Under the pieces are notes generated by a model. The model saw only the letters and a program-made list of their open reading frames with translations. It made no database searches and was not told the origin of the DNA. From Chitinophagaceae bacterium (lineage in GTDB: Bacteria; Bacteroidota; Bacteroidia; Chitinophagales; Chitinophagaceae): 36,319 nt of DNA. This document shows, in pieces, positions 8,846 through 18,019 of this stretch. The stretch covers positions 1-36,319 of the forward strand of contig JAQBNL010000090.1 in the NCBI GenBank assembly GCA_028288585.1, read 5' to 3'. A program made the translations under genes and the position numbers. Each line of letters starts with the position of its first letter. Within the stretch, counting starts at the first letter, position 1.

Positions 8846-11348
8846 ATAATTCAGCCTGCGGATTTTCTTTTTCTTTTACTTCCCAGTCCATTTCAACACT
8901 TTTATTATAATCAGTGAGTTTGGTACCAATGGCACGCCAGCCCATCACCTCAACCATCTTGTTTAATTTAATTTTTGCCTTTCTAACCTGCGCTCCCCGC
9001 CCGCTTTGCACAGTAAGAACAGGTTCTTCACTGGTAGTAACTTTCATTAATTTGTTACCTTCTCCCTCTTTAATAAAAAAGAATTTATTGTGAAGAGTTG
9101 TTGTTTCAATTTTAAACCGCTTGATGTTAAATTGTAATTTTTCTTTATCGAGATAAACTGCCGTGACAATTTTTTCAGGAGAAAACTTTTCTATCAGGGC
9201 AATATTATCAACATCAAATCTCTGGGTGAGTTCCTGGTCCACTATTTCATAATTTCCATCATAATCTATTACCAGGATTTTATCATCACCATCAAAATTT
9301 CCAAGGAGTCTTCCTTTCTCTTCTGTGTTTAATCTGCCGAAGGTTTCATCAAACCAAAGCCTGCGGCCATCTAAGGTTGATTTGCCTTTTTCTTTTAGCC
9401 TCACAGACTTAATTGGATATTTCGTAACCTGGTTACCTAAGCTGCTTCTCCCTTTTATATCAAGCTCTTCAAAAGAAAAATCAAACTCTTTATTTCTTGC
9501 AGAACTTGTTGGGCTTAAAATAATTCTCACTACTTCCGCTTCACCATTTGGATTCACACTTAAATAATGTACTTTGGTTCTGTCTTCTCCTTTTGCAACA
9601 TCATATTCTTTATCTCTTGTAACACCTGTAACGTTAAAGCGCTTTGCAAAGCTTTTTTGTTTACCGTCAAAATATATCATGTTGTAAGTAGTACGTTCAT
9701 CATTTTTTTGAAACACATCTACATGAATAATATCCTTACCAATAAAAGTTTTATCAGCCACTTTTACCACTTTCATTTTACCTGCTTTTGTAAATGCAAT
9801 TATATCATCAAGATCAGAAACTTCTCCAATAAGCTCGTCCTTCTTTAACCCTGTACCAATAAATCCTTCAGCCCTGTTAACATAGATCTTTGTATTAGCA
9901 ATTGCAACACTCTTTGCCTGTATGGTATCAAATAATTTTATCTCTGTTTTTCTTTCATGATCCTTTCCATATTTTTTCAACAGGCCTTCATAATAAGCCA
10001 CAGCATAATCAGTTAAATGTTCAAGATCATAATTAACCTGTTTAATATCAGCCTCTAAATTTTTTATCTGGTCATTCAGTTCATCAATGTCCAGTTTATA
10101 AATCCTGCGTACAGGCTTCTCTGTAAGCTTAATGATATCTTCTCTTGTAATATCACGCTTTAATAATTTTTTAAAAGGATTGAATGCTTTATCAATTGCC
10201 TCCAAAACCTTGTCCCAGGTTTCATGTTTTTTCTCCAGCTCTTTATATATCTTTTCTTCAAAAAATATTTTTTCCAAAGAAGTATAATGCCATTTTTCAT
10301 GAAGCTCCGCAAGCTTTATCTCCAGCTCTCTTTTTAAAAGATCTTTTGTATTATCTGCACAAATTTTCAATAATTCAGTAACACCAAGAAAAGCCGGCTT
10401 ATGCTTAATTATCACACAGGCATTCGGCGAGATAGAAATTTCACAATCGGTAAAAGCATACAATGCATCAATAGTAATATCGGTTGAAATGCCCTGTGCA
10501 AGCTCTATCGCAATCTCTACTTCAGCAGCAGTGTTATCAGTTACTTTTTTTATTTTGATCTTGCCATTATCATTTGCCTTAATGATAGAGTCGATCAATT
10601 GAGTAGTTGTAATCCCATAAGGAACATCACGGATAACAAGATTTTTCTTATCAAGTTCCTCAATTTTTGCTCTCACTCTTATTTTGCCGCCACGCTTACC
10701 TTCATTGTAATTTGTAACATCAACCGTTCCTCCTGTTGCAAAATCAGGAAATAGTTCAAACTTTTTACCACGTAGATATTTTATTGAAGCCTCTATAAGT
10801 TCGCAAAAATTATGAGGTAAAATTTTTGTTGCAAGGCCAACAGCAATTCCTTCTGCTCCCTGCGCCAGCAATAAAGGAAATTTCATTGGGAGCGTTACAG
10901 GCTCATTCTTTCTGCCATCATAACTTAATTGCCATTCGGTTGTTTTATTATTGAAGGCAACTTCCAAAGCAAACTTGCTAAGTCTTGCTTCAATGTACCG
11001 GGGAGCGGCTGCATCATCACCCGTTCTAACATCGCCCCAGTTTCCCTGTGTTTCTATTAGTAAATTTTTTTGACCAAGATTTACCAATGCATCGCCAATG
11101 CTTACATCGCCATGCGGATGATACTGCATACTTTGCCCGATGATATTAGCAACCTTATTAAAACGTCCGTCATCCATTTCCTTCATGGCGTGCAGAATGC
11201 GCCGCTGTACAGGCTTTAAGCCATCTTCAACTGCAGGCACTGCCCTTTCCAGTATTACATAACTGGCATAATCTAAAAACCATGTTTTGTATTGCCCGCT
11301 TACACCGGAATCGCTATGGAGATAATCCTCTTTTTTGTCTTTTGCCAT
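8838..11348 (-). CDS. parC: DNA topoisomerase IV subunit A
   Basis: This is the DNA-cleaving subunit of the type IIA topoisomerase that separates daughter chromosomes. The winged-helix breakage domain carries the conserved YHPHGD motif (residues 76-81) and the catalytic tyrosine Y118 in APRYIEARL. A long coiled-coil region lies around residues 355-475, followed by a C-terminal beta-pinwheel-type domain. At 836 residues it is in the range of Bacteroidota proteins paired with a short ParE, and it lacks a clear GyrA box (QRRGGKG-type). ParC is preferred to GyrA for that reason and because parE lies on the same strand 1.8 kb upstream. A transposase remnant sits immediately before its start. Confidence 0.93.
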   Translation of the reverse strand: MAKDKKEDYLHSDSGVSGQYKTWFLDYASYVILERAVPAVEDGLKPVQRRILHAMKEMDDGRFNKVANIIGQSMQYHPHGDVSIGDALVNLGQKNLLIETQGNWGDVRTGDDAAAPRYIEARLSKFALEVAFNNKTTEWQLSYDGRKNEPVTLPMKFPLLLAQGAEGIAVGLATKILPHNFCELIEASIKYLRGKKFELFPDFATGGTVDVTNYNEGKRGGKIRVRAKIEELDKKNLVIRDVPYGITTTQLIDSIIKANDNGKIKIKKVTDNTAAEVEIAIELAQGISTDITIDALYAFTDCEISISPNACVIIKHKPAFLGVTELLKICADNTKDLLKRELEIKLAELHEKWHYTSLEKIFFEEKIYKELEKKHETWDKVLEAIDKAFNPFKKLLKRDITREDIIKLTEKPVRRIYKLDIDELNDQIKNLEADIKQVNYDLEHLTDYAVAYYEGLLKKYGKDHERKTEIKLFDTIQAKSVAIANTKIYVNRAEGFIGTGLKKDELIGEVSDLDDIIAFTKAGKMKVVKVADKTFIGKDIIHVDVFQKNDERTTYNMIYFDGKQKSFAKRFNVTGVTRDKEYDVAKGEDRTKVHYLSVNPNGEAEVVRIILSPTSSARNKEFDFSFEELDIKGRSSLGNQVTKYPIKSVRLKEKGKSTLDGRRLWFDETFGRLNTEEKGRLLGNFDGDDKILVIDYDGNYEIVDQELTQRFDVDNIALIEKFSPEKIVTAVYLDKEKLQFNIKRFKIETTTLHNKFFFIKEGEGNKLMKVTTSEEPVLTVQSGRGAQVRKAKIKLNKMVEVMGWRAIGTKLTDYNKSVEMDWEVKEKENPQAELFS

Positions 11349-11377
11349 CTAACAGAATAATTAAAAAAATCACAATC

Positions 11378-11476
11378 AATATTAACTTTTTTCCGAAAAG
11401 ATTCTTTAATAAAAGATTGCCTGCCTTTTACGGCAAATACAATTTGAATGTATAATTGCGAATATGTATTTGGCAT
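11378..11476 (-). pseudogene. N-terminal fragment of an IS200/RAYT-like (Y1) transposase
   Basis: On the minus strand an ATG at 11476 opens a frame that reads MPNTYSQLYIQIVFAVKGRQ, then SFIKESFRKKVN. This closely resembles the N-terminus of the IS200-like / REP-associated tyrosine transposases common in Bacteroidota (M-NTY-Q-YI--VFAVK-RQ). The similarity fades after about 33 residues. The frame continues into the parC start region, out of frame with parC, and stops at 11300-11302 after 58 codons in total. The HUH motif and the catalytic tyrosine of the family are missing. An AGGAGG sequence directly touches the ATG. It is judged a dead remnant, and the identification rests on remembered family sequence rather than a search. 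Confidence 0.7.
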
Positions 11477-11508
11477 CCTCCTATGAATATATCGCTCCTA
11501 CGGAGCCT
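11378..11508 (-). mobile_element. Remnant of an IS200/RAYT-type element (one end plus 5' part of transposase)
   Basis: The recognisable element begins, in minus-strand sense, with AGGCTCCGTAGGAGCGATAT at 11508-11489. This contains a small palindrome, GCTCC-TAC-GGAGC on the plus strand at 11494-11506, of the kind seen at the ends of these elements. It then runs into the transposase fragment. The other end cannot be recognised near parC, so the 11378 boundary is approximate. The stop codon and last few codons of the neighbouring DUF1835 gene lie inside this element end. Confidence 0.6.
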
Positions 11509-12349
11509 GAATATTTTCAGCAATATCATTAGAATTATAAGAAAATTTCAACTTCACTTCAAAGTCTTTCATCCCCTTCAACTCTCCCTGCGCATCTATC
11601 TTACCACCTGCTATCATTAGTTTTAAACGCCATAAAAGATATGCATCTCCTGTTGTATTTTTTGATTTGGAAAAAAATGAATGCAACAGCTTGTTTACCT
11701 TCTGCCAGTCAGGTGTAATAAATTTCAAAAGCTCAGCATCATAATAATCATAATCATGCTGTATTAATTTTTTTCCGCCTTCAAGGGTCCTCACACTTTT
11801 ATTTTCATTGAAGAGTTTTTCCCATTCATCCGGGTCAACTTCAAATTCGCTGGGCGTTATTTGTCTTGCCAGTTTCTTTGCTTTTAAAAATTCTTTTGCC
11901 GGTATCTCAAAAATATTTGCCGGATAAAATAAATGTCCCTTTTCATTTATGAAAGGAAGATTATTGAGATATAAAATAAATATCCTTCCCTGGAAATCTT
12001 TTAGCTGGCTCATCAGCCAATAATACCCTGACACATCATGCTTGTTTTGAGCAGCCCATATCCAAACTATTTCTTCGGGGTCATTATTTAATTTTTCAAT
12101 TAATTCTGCAACGGTTTTATTATCATTCACTTCGCCTGTATCAACCTTCCCGGCATAATCTCCACCTGCTAAAACATCACGCCACCATTGCTTACGGGCC
12201 TCAATACCTTCCGGCGAAAAAATATCAGCAATAGGTCCTACTGCAAAATCATCTTTTATCGCAAGTATATCTCCCTGCAGGGTTTCATCAAGTTCAAAAC
12301 TTTTTTTTAATGCAGCAACATCTGCTTCCTGGAAAACTATATGAATCAT
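11498..12349 (-). CDS. DUF1835/DUF3658 domain protein
   Basis: This 283-residue cytoplasmic protein has the layout of the DUF1835 family. The N-terminus is MIHIVFQEADVAALKKSF with a GDILAIKDDFAVGPI motif at about residues 26-40. A middle segment follows (IVWIWAAQNKHDVSGYYWL), and the C-terminal DUF3658-like part includes DYYDAELLKFI and DAYLLWRLKLMI. The biochemical function is not known. Its start overlaps the stop of the methyltransferase gene by four bases (ATGA), so the two are probably translated together. The final codons (IQAP and the TAG stop) fall in the end of a mobile-element remnant, so the native C-terminus has probably been replaced or slightly altered. Confidence 0.85.
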   Translation of the reverse strand: MIHIVFQEADVAALKKSFELDETLQGDILAIKDDFAVGPIADIFSPEGIEARKQWWRDVLAGGDYAGKVDTGEVNDNKTVAELIEKLNNDPEEIVWIWAAQNKHDVSGYYWLMSQLKDFQGRIFILYLNNLPFINEKGHLFYPANIFEIPAKEFLKAKKLARQITPSEFEVDPDEWEKLFNENKSVRTLEGGKKLIQHDYDYYDAELLKFITPDWQKVNKLLHSFFSKSKNTTGDAYLLWRLKLMIAGGKIDAQGELKGMKDFEVKLKFSYNSNDIAENIQAP

Positions 12350-13140
12350 TGCCGATTATTTTTTTGGGTTATTAAATAATATACACAGGTAGTAAAATAA
12401 TTACGGAGGTATGGAATACTTTGTAAAACCGGCAGTTGTTTTCTTGCTTTCCACCCAAATTTATATTTATAAATAGGATTAATGAGATAATGGATTTTAT
12501 CTATCACTGTATAATTTGTTTGTTTTACAATCTTTTCAAATCTTTCAATCGAAATTCCTGTATCTTTTATCTCCAGCAAATCTTCTGTTGGCTCACCAAA
12601 ACTCTTCAACAACCATTTATAAATAGGTCTTGGTAAGAGATGATAATACGGAAGCTTACTTAAGAATTTGCTTTTACACATTTGCTGGTGCCCGCCAAAA
12701 GGCATTTGCCATGGAGGAAATCCGAAAAATATAGCGCCCTGCAGCAACAATAAATCGTGTAATCTTTCCAACAACTTTTTTTGATCATGAATATGTTCAA
12801 TCACATCTTTCATTATTATAAGATCAAATCTTCCTCCTAACTCCCCCTCTGTTACTTTATAAATGTCTTTACCAATAAATGTTATTTTGCCCTCTTCTAT
12901 CTCATTTTTTAAAAGCTCGTTCGCAAGTTGTAACCTGCTCTCATGCAGCTCTACTCCCACGCCTATGCATCCCTTTTTAATAAACGCAGCCAATACTCCA
13001 CCTTCGCCGCAACCTATTTCTAAAACTCTTGTGCCGGGTTCTAAAATAAATTTATTCCCGATAAACGGGATAACATATTCTTCGGCATTCTCCATCTGCA
13101 TCTCAAAATATCTCTTCTTGTCAATGTGAAACTCAAACAT
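12346..13140 (-). CDS. Class I SAM-dependent methyltransferase
   Basis: This 264-residue protein has a Rossmann-type methyltransferase fold. The SAM-binding motif I is VLEIGCGEGG (about residues 39-48), the acidic end of beta-2 is GVGVELHE, and motif IV/post-I is DLIIMKDVIEHI. The C-terminal half has aromatic and basic segments that recall methyltransferases acting on lipids, sugars or polyketides, but the substrate is not determinable. It lies 5 bases after parE and overlaps DUF1835 by 4 bases, so it is in the same minus-strand transcript. There is no known functional link to topoisomerase IV. Confidence 0.88.
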   Translation of the reverse strand: MFEFHIDKKRYFEMQMENAEEYVIPFIGNKFILEPGTRVLEIGCGEGGVLAAFIKKGCIGVGVELHESRLQLANELLKNEIEEGKITFIGKDIYKVTEGELGGRFDLIIMKDVIEHIHDQKKLLERLHDLLLLQGAIFFGFPPWQMPFGGHQQMCKSKFLSKLPYYHLLPRPIYKWLLKSFGEPTEDLLEIKDTGISIERFEKIVKQTNYTVIDKIHYLINPIYKYKFGWKARKQLPVLQSIPYLRNYFTTCVYYLITQKNNRQ

Positions 13141-13145
13141 AATTT

Positions 13146-15038
13146 TTATATTCCGCTAACTTCGGCCAAATCTAATTCAACCTTTAAATTATCAATAATA
13201 AAATCCTGCCGTGAAGGAGTATTTTTCCCCATATAATATTCAAGCAATTCCTGTATATGCACTTCAGGTAAAAGCATTACCGGCTGCAACTTAATATTCT
13301 CCCCGATAAATTTTCCAAACTCTTCAGGAGAAATTTCACCAAGCCCTTTAAACCTCGTGATCTCCGGTTTACTTCCCAATTTTTTTATGGCCTGCTGTTT
13401 TTCATTTTCATCATAACAATAAATTGTTTCCTGTTTATTGCGAACCCTGAACAAAGGCGTTTCTAAAATATGAACATGATTATTTTTTACAAGATCAGGG
13501 AAGAATTGTAAAAAGAAGGTCATCAGCAATAAACGGATATGCATTCCATCCACATCTGCATCAGTTGCGATCACAATATTATTATACCGCAGATCTTCAT
13601 ACCCGTCCTCAATATTGAGCGCATGCTGTAATAAATTAAACTCCTCATTTTCATACACCACTTTTTTTGTAAGTCCAAAGCAATTTAAAGGCTTGCCCCG
13701 TAAGCTAAACACAGCCTGGGTTTCCACGTTTCTTGATTTTGTAATGGAACCGCTTGCACTGTCGCCTTCAGTAATAAAAATGGTACTCTCTTTTTGTTTT
13801 TCAAGAATAACATCTTTATTCTTTCCCTCTGCTGTATCATTTAAATGAAACCGGCAATCTCTTAATTTCTTATTATGAAGATTGGCTTTTTTTGCCCTTT
13901 CATTAGCTAATTTTTTTATTCCTGCAAGCTCTTTTCTTTCCCTTTCATTCTGCTCAATCCGTTTTTTTAATGCTTCTGCAACAGAAGGATTTTTATGGAG
14001 AAAATTATTTAATTCTTTACCTAAAAAATCGCCGATAAAGTTCTTTACACTTGGCCCGCCTTCATGCATTATCTGTGAGCCCAACTTTGTTTTCGTCTGG
14101 CTTTCAAAAACAGGCTCCTGCACTCTTACACTTATTGCTGCGCAAATACTTCCTCTTACATCAGTTGCATCATAATCTTTCTTATAAAAATCACGAATGG
14201 TTTTTACCAATCCTTCTTTAAAGGCAGATAAATGTGTACCTCCCTGCGTGGTGAACTGCCCGTTCACAAAACTATAATACTCTTCTCCATATTGATTTTC
14301 ATGCGTAAGGGCTACTTCAATATCTTCTGCCTTTATATGAATAATAGGGTAGCGTAATTCATCTTCATTGGTTTTACGCTGAAGCAGATCGAGCAATCCG
14401 TTTTTACTCACATATCTTTTGCTATTGTAGTTAATTACCAGGCCGGCATTTAAAAAACAATAATTCCAGAATTGATTATCTAAAAAATCCTGTAGATAAT
14501 GATAGTTCTTAAATATCTGCTCATCGGGAATGAATGTAATTTCTGTACCGTTATCTTCTGTAGTTTTTTCTTCTTTTTTATCGGACAGCAAAACACCTTT
14601 TTGAAATTCTGCAGTTTTTTGTTTGCCTTCACGAAAAGCAGTCACTTTAAAATAATCACTTAAGGCATTAACCGCTTTTGTACCTACGCCATTTAATCCA
14701 ACACTTTTTTGAAAAGCTTTGCTGTCATACTTAGCCCCGGTATTTATTTTGCTTACAACATCCACCACTTTCCCTAACGGAATGCCGCGGCCATAATCCC
14801 TTACAGAAACTGTTTTATCTTTTATACTTACATCAACATGCTTACCAAAGCCCATGGTATGTTCATCAATACAATTATCAATTACTTCTTTCAGTAATAC
14901 ATAAATGCCATCATCAGGGCTGCTGCCATCACCGAGCTTGCCTATGTACATACCCGGCCGCAAACGTATATGCTCTTTCCAGTCAAGGCTTTTGATGGAT
15001 TCTTCATTATAATCAAACAGGTTTTTATTCTCCGCCAT
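13146..15038 (-). CDS. parE: DNA topoisomerase IV subunit B
   Basis: This is the ATPase subunit of topoisomerase IV. The GHKL ATP-binding domain is visible at EVIDNCIDE (catalytic E51, magnesium-binding N55), the G1 box DYGRGIPLG and the [14 protein letters not shown] loop. The TOPRIM domain has EGDSASGS (about residue 425) and [10 protein letters not shown] (about residue 493). [10 protein letters not shown] also supports a ParE/GyrB assignment. At 630 residues it lacks the insertions of proteobacterial GyrB. ParE rather than GyrB is inferred from the parC gene on the same strand downstream. A TAnnTTTG element lies upstream. Confidence 0.93.
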   Translation of the reverse strand: MAENKNLFDYNEESIKSLDWKEHIRLRPGMYIGKLGDGSSPDDGIYVLLKEVIDNCIDEHTMGFGKHVDVSIKDKTVSVRDYGRGIPLGKVVDVVSKINTGAKYDSKAFQKSVGLNGVGTKAVNALSDYFKVTAFREGKQKTAEFQKGVLLSDKKEEKTTEDNGTEITFIPDEQIFKNYHYLQDFLDNQFWNYCFLNAGLVINYNSKRYVSKNGLLDLLQRKTNEDELRYPIIHIKAEDIEVALTHENQYGEEYYSFVNGQFTTQGGTHLSAFKEGLVKTIRDFYKKDYDATDVRGSICAAISVRVQEPVFESQTKTKLGSQIMHEGGPSVKNFIGDFLGKELNNFLHKNPSVAEALKKRIEQNERERKELAGIKKLANERAKKANLHNKKLRDCRFHLNDTAEGKNKDVILEKQKESTIFITEGDSASGSITKSRNVETQAVFSLRGKPLNCFGLTKKVVYENEEFNLLQHALNIEDGYEDLRYNNIVIATDADVDGMHIRLLLMTFFLQFFPDLVKNNHVHILETPLFRVRNKQETIYCYDENEKQQAIKKLGSKPEITRFKGLGEISPEEFGKFIGENIKLQPVMLLPEVHIQELLEYYMGKNTPSRQDFIIDNLKVELDLAEVSGI

Positions 15039-15065
15039 GTAATGTCCTCTATTTTAAATTTCGTG

Positions 15066-15073
15066 CAAATTTA
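15066..15073 (-). promoter_or_regulatory. Probable -7 element (TAAATTTG, minus strand) of parE
   Basis: The plus-strand sequence CAAATTTA reads TAAATTTG on the minus strand, an exact TAnnTTTG match 27 bases before the parE start. A well-spaced -33 TTTG box was not found. Confidence 0.45.
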
Positions 15074-15199
15074 ATTAAAGCAAATCAAGGCACATTTTTT
15101 CAACTTTTAACACCTGTGTATAAGTTTAAAAGGGAAAAATTGAAATCAGTATTTTTGCAAAAGAAATATATATTTGATCTCACTTTTAAAAAAATTGAA

Positions 15200-15574
15200 A
15201 TGAAAAAAATTATTTTTTTATTAGTTATCTGCGTTACTGTTGGTTTCATTAGTTGCAAAAGCAATAAGCCTAAAGACCTGATTGTAAATAAATGGAAAAT
15301 ACAAGACATCGACGTTCCAAACATGCCGGTACCGGATTCAATAAAAGCTACGCTATTAAAAGGAACAATGGAATTTACCAAAGACGGGAAAATGATCCTT
15401 ACAGGAATGGGGAATGATCAATCTGGGACCTATACCCTGAGTGATGACGGCAAAACATTGTTTGTAGTTACCAATGGCAATACAGAAAGCAATGATATCC
15501 TGGAATTAACATCATCAAAAATGGTTCTTTCTGATAAAACCAAAAACAGTAAGCTAACCGTTGTGCCCAGGTAA
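15200..15574 (+). CDS. Lipocalin-like lipoprotein
   Basis: The true start is the ATG at 15200, because it begins a lipoprotein signal (KKIIFLLVICVTVGFISC) with the lipidated cysteine at about residue 19. The open frame before it adds only an unlikely charged leader. The mature protein of about 105 residues has the pattern of small Bacteroidota lipocalin-like domains: LIVNKWKIQDI, then GTMEFTKDGKMILTG, SGTYTLSDDGKTLFV and the end LTVVPR. A ligand is not known. It should be anchored in the outer or inner membrane facing the periplasm. A strong terminator follows, so it is a single-gene unit. Confidence 0.85.
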   Translation: MKKIIFLLVICVTVGFISCKSNKPKDLIVNKWKIQDIDVPNMPVPDSIKATLLKGTMEFTKDGKMILTGMGNDQSGTYTLSDDGKTLFVVTNGNTESNDILELTSSKMVLSDKTKNSKLTVVPR

Positions 15575-15595
15575 ATTTTATCACACTTTATATAG

Positions 15596-15618
15596 TCCCG
15601 CAACCTGCGGGATTTTTT
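15596..15618 (+). terminator. Rho-independent terminator after the lipocalin-like gene
   Basis: A perfect 7-bp stem TCCCGCA / TGCGGGA with a 3-base loop (15596-15612) is followed by six T residues. It lies 21 bases after the stop codon. Confidence 0.9.
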
Positions 15619-15655
15619 ATTGTATTAGTGAATTGTAATAGTTTTATAAAATAAT

Positions 15656-16444
15656 ATGAATTTAGATCTGACAGGAAAATATGCAATTGTATGCGGAAGC
15701 ACACAAGGGCTTGGATTTGCTTCAGCAATTGAACTGGCTTTATTAGGAGCGAATATTACATTAGTTGCAAGAAATGAAGAAAAATTAAAACAAGCGGTTA
15801 CAAAACTTGATACATCAAAACAGCAAAAGCATAATTATTTCATTGCCGATTTTCAATTTCCCCTACAGGTAAAGACCGCCATTGAAAAACATCTTGCACA
15901 ACATCCTTCAGTAAATATCCTGGTAAACAATACCGGCGGGCCCAAAGGCGGTACTGCGCTGGATGCAGCCACGGATGAATACCTGCAGGCATTCAGCAGT
16001 CACTTAATTTGTAATCAAATATTAGTACAGGCAGTTGTTCCTTTTATGAGAGCATCGGGTTACGGCCGTATTATAAATATCATTTCACTTTCTGTGAAAC
16101 AACCAGTTCCGGGGCTTGGTGTATCCAATACAATTCGTGGGGCTGTTGCAAGCTGGAGTAAAACATTGGCGGGTGAATTAGGACCATTCGGAATAACCGT
16201 TAACAATGTTTTACCGGGTTATACAAAAACAAGCCGTCTTGATGCTTTAATGCAGAGCAGGTCTGACGCTATGGGACAGTCCATTGACGATATAGAAAAA
16301 ATCTTTGTTTCAGATATCCCTTTAAAAAGAATAGGAAGGGCCGAAGAATTTGGTGCTGCTGTTGCATTTTTGTGCTCCCCCGCAGCTTCCTATATAAATG
16401 GAATTAATTTCCCGGTTGATGGTGGCAGGTTGCAAACATTGTAA
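15656..16444 (+). CDS. Atypical short-chain dehydrogenase/reductase (SDR) family protein
   Basis: This 262-residue Rossmann-fold protein starts with KYAIVCGSTQGLGFASA, a variant of the TGxxxGxG nucleotide-binding motif. NNTGGP replaces the usual NNAG. The catalytic Tyr-x-x-x-Lys is absent: by alignment to the segment before WSKTLAGELG, the tyrosine position is S157 and the lysine position is R161 (VSNTIR). Such proteins form a known subgroup related to beta-ketoacyl-ACP reductase that lacks the standard tetrad. Oxidoreductase activity is therefore uncertain. The C-terminus NGINFPVDGG is typical of SDRs. The gene stands alone, between a terminator and the convergent hutG. Confidence 0.85.
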   Translation: MNLDLTGKYAIVCGSTQGLGFASAIELALLGANITLVARNEEKLKQAVTKLDTSKQQKHNYFIADFQFPLQVKTAIEKHLAQHPSVNILVNNTGGPKGGTALDAATDEYLQAFSSHLICNQILVQAVVPFMRASGYGRIINIISLSVKQPVPGLGVSNTIRGAVASWSKTLAGELGPFGITVNNVLPGYTKTSRLDALMQSRSDAMGQSIDDIEKIFVSDIPLKRIGRAEEFGAAVAFLCSPAASYINGINFPVDGGRLQTL

Positions 16445-16482
16445 TTACGACAACATTGGTCAAACCGGGCACGGTGAGACTA

Positions 16483-17541
16483 TTACCTGCGATTTTGAGA
16501 ATGTGCTTTTATAAAATCACTTATTAAATAGCTAATTAATTTTCCGGTGCTGGTATCTTCTACATCATCCTCTGATCTTGTAGCACCTTCGCTTATGTGC
16601 AGGTAAGCCACCTTTGCGTCTGTTGCAACAAAATTTAAATATTGCCGTGCATGCAAAACTGAAATTCCGCTGGGCGTTAATGCACTGCTTAATACGTGTT
16701 CAATACTGTCGAGGTCTAATTCTATTCCTGCATAGGTTTCTTCTGTAAAGCCTGTTGCATGTGCTATTGCCTGTATAAAATTTTTCTTTTCATGAATAAA
16801 AATATCCTCATAAGTGATGAAGTCAACAAAAGGATTGTTCGTTATATCGAATAAAACGTTTTGCTGTAAATAATTTTCATGCACCCCAACAACGCAATAT
16901 TTATTCAGGTAACCATCTTCATCAGCATAGCGGAATGCATTGCCGCTGTGCCTGCCTTCTATCGGTCTGTAATCAGTATGAGCATCTAAATTAATACAGT
17001 TAATTTGAGCCAGGGGAACAAGCTCAGCTTTATGTAACCCTTTAGCAGCACCTTTTATAGCAGGGTATGCATTGTTATGCCCGCCGCCGATAATTACCGG
17101 GATCTTTTTGTACTGTGTTATTGTCTTCACTAAATTTTCAACTTCTTCATCAATTGCATTTACAGCATGACGGTATGCTTCTATCTTTTCATCAGGCGTT
17201 GCAGCATTGGATTCTATTAAAAGTTTAAGGTCAGTAAAATCAAAATGACCGAGCAGTAAAACATTCTCACCGCTAAAAAAATCATTGCTCTGTATATTTA
17301 AAAAAGAAGAAAGAAAAGGAAACCAGGCAGAGTCTGCACCACCGATTCCCTGATTTGCTTTAACGCCAATATCTTCAGGTATACCGAATACAATATAACT
17401 GCAGGTGGTTTGCTGCAAAGTATCTTCCAGGGAAGATTTATCTGCAAAACATTTTATCCGCTCACCCAGTTTAGTCTCAAACTTTCGTACATGGGTAAGT
17501 CTTAAAATATCCTGCTTGTTGTAATATTTAAAATGCTTCAT
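16483..17541 (-). CDS. hutG: Formimidoylglutamase (arginase/ureohydrolase family)
   Basis: This enzyme hydrolyses N-formimidoyl-L-glutamate to glutamate and formamide, the last step of one histidine degradation route. The binuclear manganese ligands of the ureohydrolase family are visible: H155 in IIGGGHNNAYP; D186, H188 and D190 in NLDAHTDYR; and D276 and D278 in IELDLDSIE. At 352 residues it is a little longer than arginases, with an extra N-terminal segment. Arginase or agmatinase are alternatives, but the Bacteroidota-type sequence (SSALTPSGI after the last ligand motif) and hutI nearby favour HutG. No hutH or hutU is present in the window. Confidence 0.8.
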   Translation of the reverse strand: MKHFKYYNKQDILRLTHVRKFETKLGERIKCFADKSSLEDTLQQTTCSYIVFGIPEDIGVKANQGIGGADSAWFPFLSSFLNIQSNDFFSGENVLLLGHFDFTDLKLLIESNAATPDEKIEAYRHAVNAIDEEVENLVKTITQYKKIPVIIGGGHNNAYPAIKGAAKGLHKAELVPLAQINCINLDAHTDYRPIEGRHSGNAFRYADEDGYLNKYCVVGVHENYLQQNVLFDITNNPFVDFITYEDIFIHEKKNFIQAIAHATGFTEETYAGIELDLDSIEHVLSSALTPSGISVLHARQYLNFVATDAKVAYLHISEGATRSEDDVEDTSTGKLISYLISDFIKAHSQNRR

Positions 17542-17564
17542 TAAGGGAAGTTAGGAATATTTCA

Positions 17565-17628
17565 CGCAAAGAAACAAAGGAAGCAAAGACGCAAAGAACT
17601 GCGCCTTATTTCTCTTAAAGCCTTTGCG
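17565..17628. repeat. Short direct and inverted CGCAAAG repeats
   Basis: The intergenic stretch upstream of hutG holds CGCAAAG at 17565-17571 and 17590-17596, GCAAAG at 17583-17588, and the inverse CTTTGCG at 17622-17628. The inverted copies could pair. The same word, extended by AC, occurs at 19043 (CGCAAAGACG). It looks like a dispersed intergenic repeat rather than a coding sequence. Confidence 0.5.
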
Positions 17629-17635
17629 GAAAGTA

Positions 17636-18019
17636 TTATACCACCAATTCCTCAAACAATTTTTCCAGCTTCTCCCCGGCATCATTACACAAGCCAGGGT
17701 GAACCTTAGAAGTTTGTACAACTGTGCTTCGTGTAGCAGTAAGCCAGCGGAAACGTTCTGCTATCGGCAGCTTGCCTATCTCCCCTGCTTCAGCGCTTCC
17801 GGCGCAGATCTGTTCGAAAGCTTTTAGATATTCGCTCAGCAATTTGCAATCAGGTTCTTTACAAAAAGCACTAAGCTTCTCTTCATTTATATCATACTTA
17901 ATTTGTAAAAACTTTTGTTTGGCGCAATACAGTATAACCCCAACGTTCAGGAATTCCTCCCTTTCAACTTTGGGCACTACCCTGATAACAGCATATTCAA
18001 ATAAGTCCTGCTCTTGCAT
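17636..18019 (-). CDS. DUF3037 family protein
   Basis: This 127-residue protein matches the DUF3037 family, with the N-terminal pattern FEYAVIRVVPKVEREEFLNV followed by GVILYC, and a later EIGKLPIAERFRWLTATRS. The function is unknown. It starts inside the 3' end of the HipA-like kinase gene (23-base overlap), which implies co-transcription and translational coupling. Genes of this family are commonly found next to HipA-like kinases, so a joint function is likely (inference). Confidence 0.85.
   Translation of the reverse strand: MQEQDLFEYAVIRVVPKVEREEFLNVGVILYCAKQKFLQIKYDINEEKLSAFCKEPDCKLLSEYLKAFEQICAGSAEAGEIGKLPIAERFRWLTATRSTVVQTSKVHPGLCNDAGEKLEKLFEELVV

Noticed and set aside
11300-11377. 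Continuation of the transposase frame into parC
   Set aside because: After about 33 codons there is no further resemblance to the family, and the last part is simply parC DNA read in another frame.
11479-11484. AGGAGG next to the transposase ATG as a working ribosome-binding site
   Set aside because: It is separated from the start by about two bases, too close to function, and the gene is a remnant.
15116-15199. Upstream start of the lipocalin-like gene
   Set aside because: It would bury the lipoprotein signal peptide behind a charged leader.
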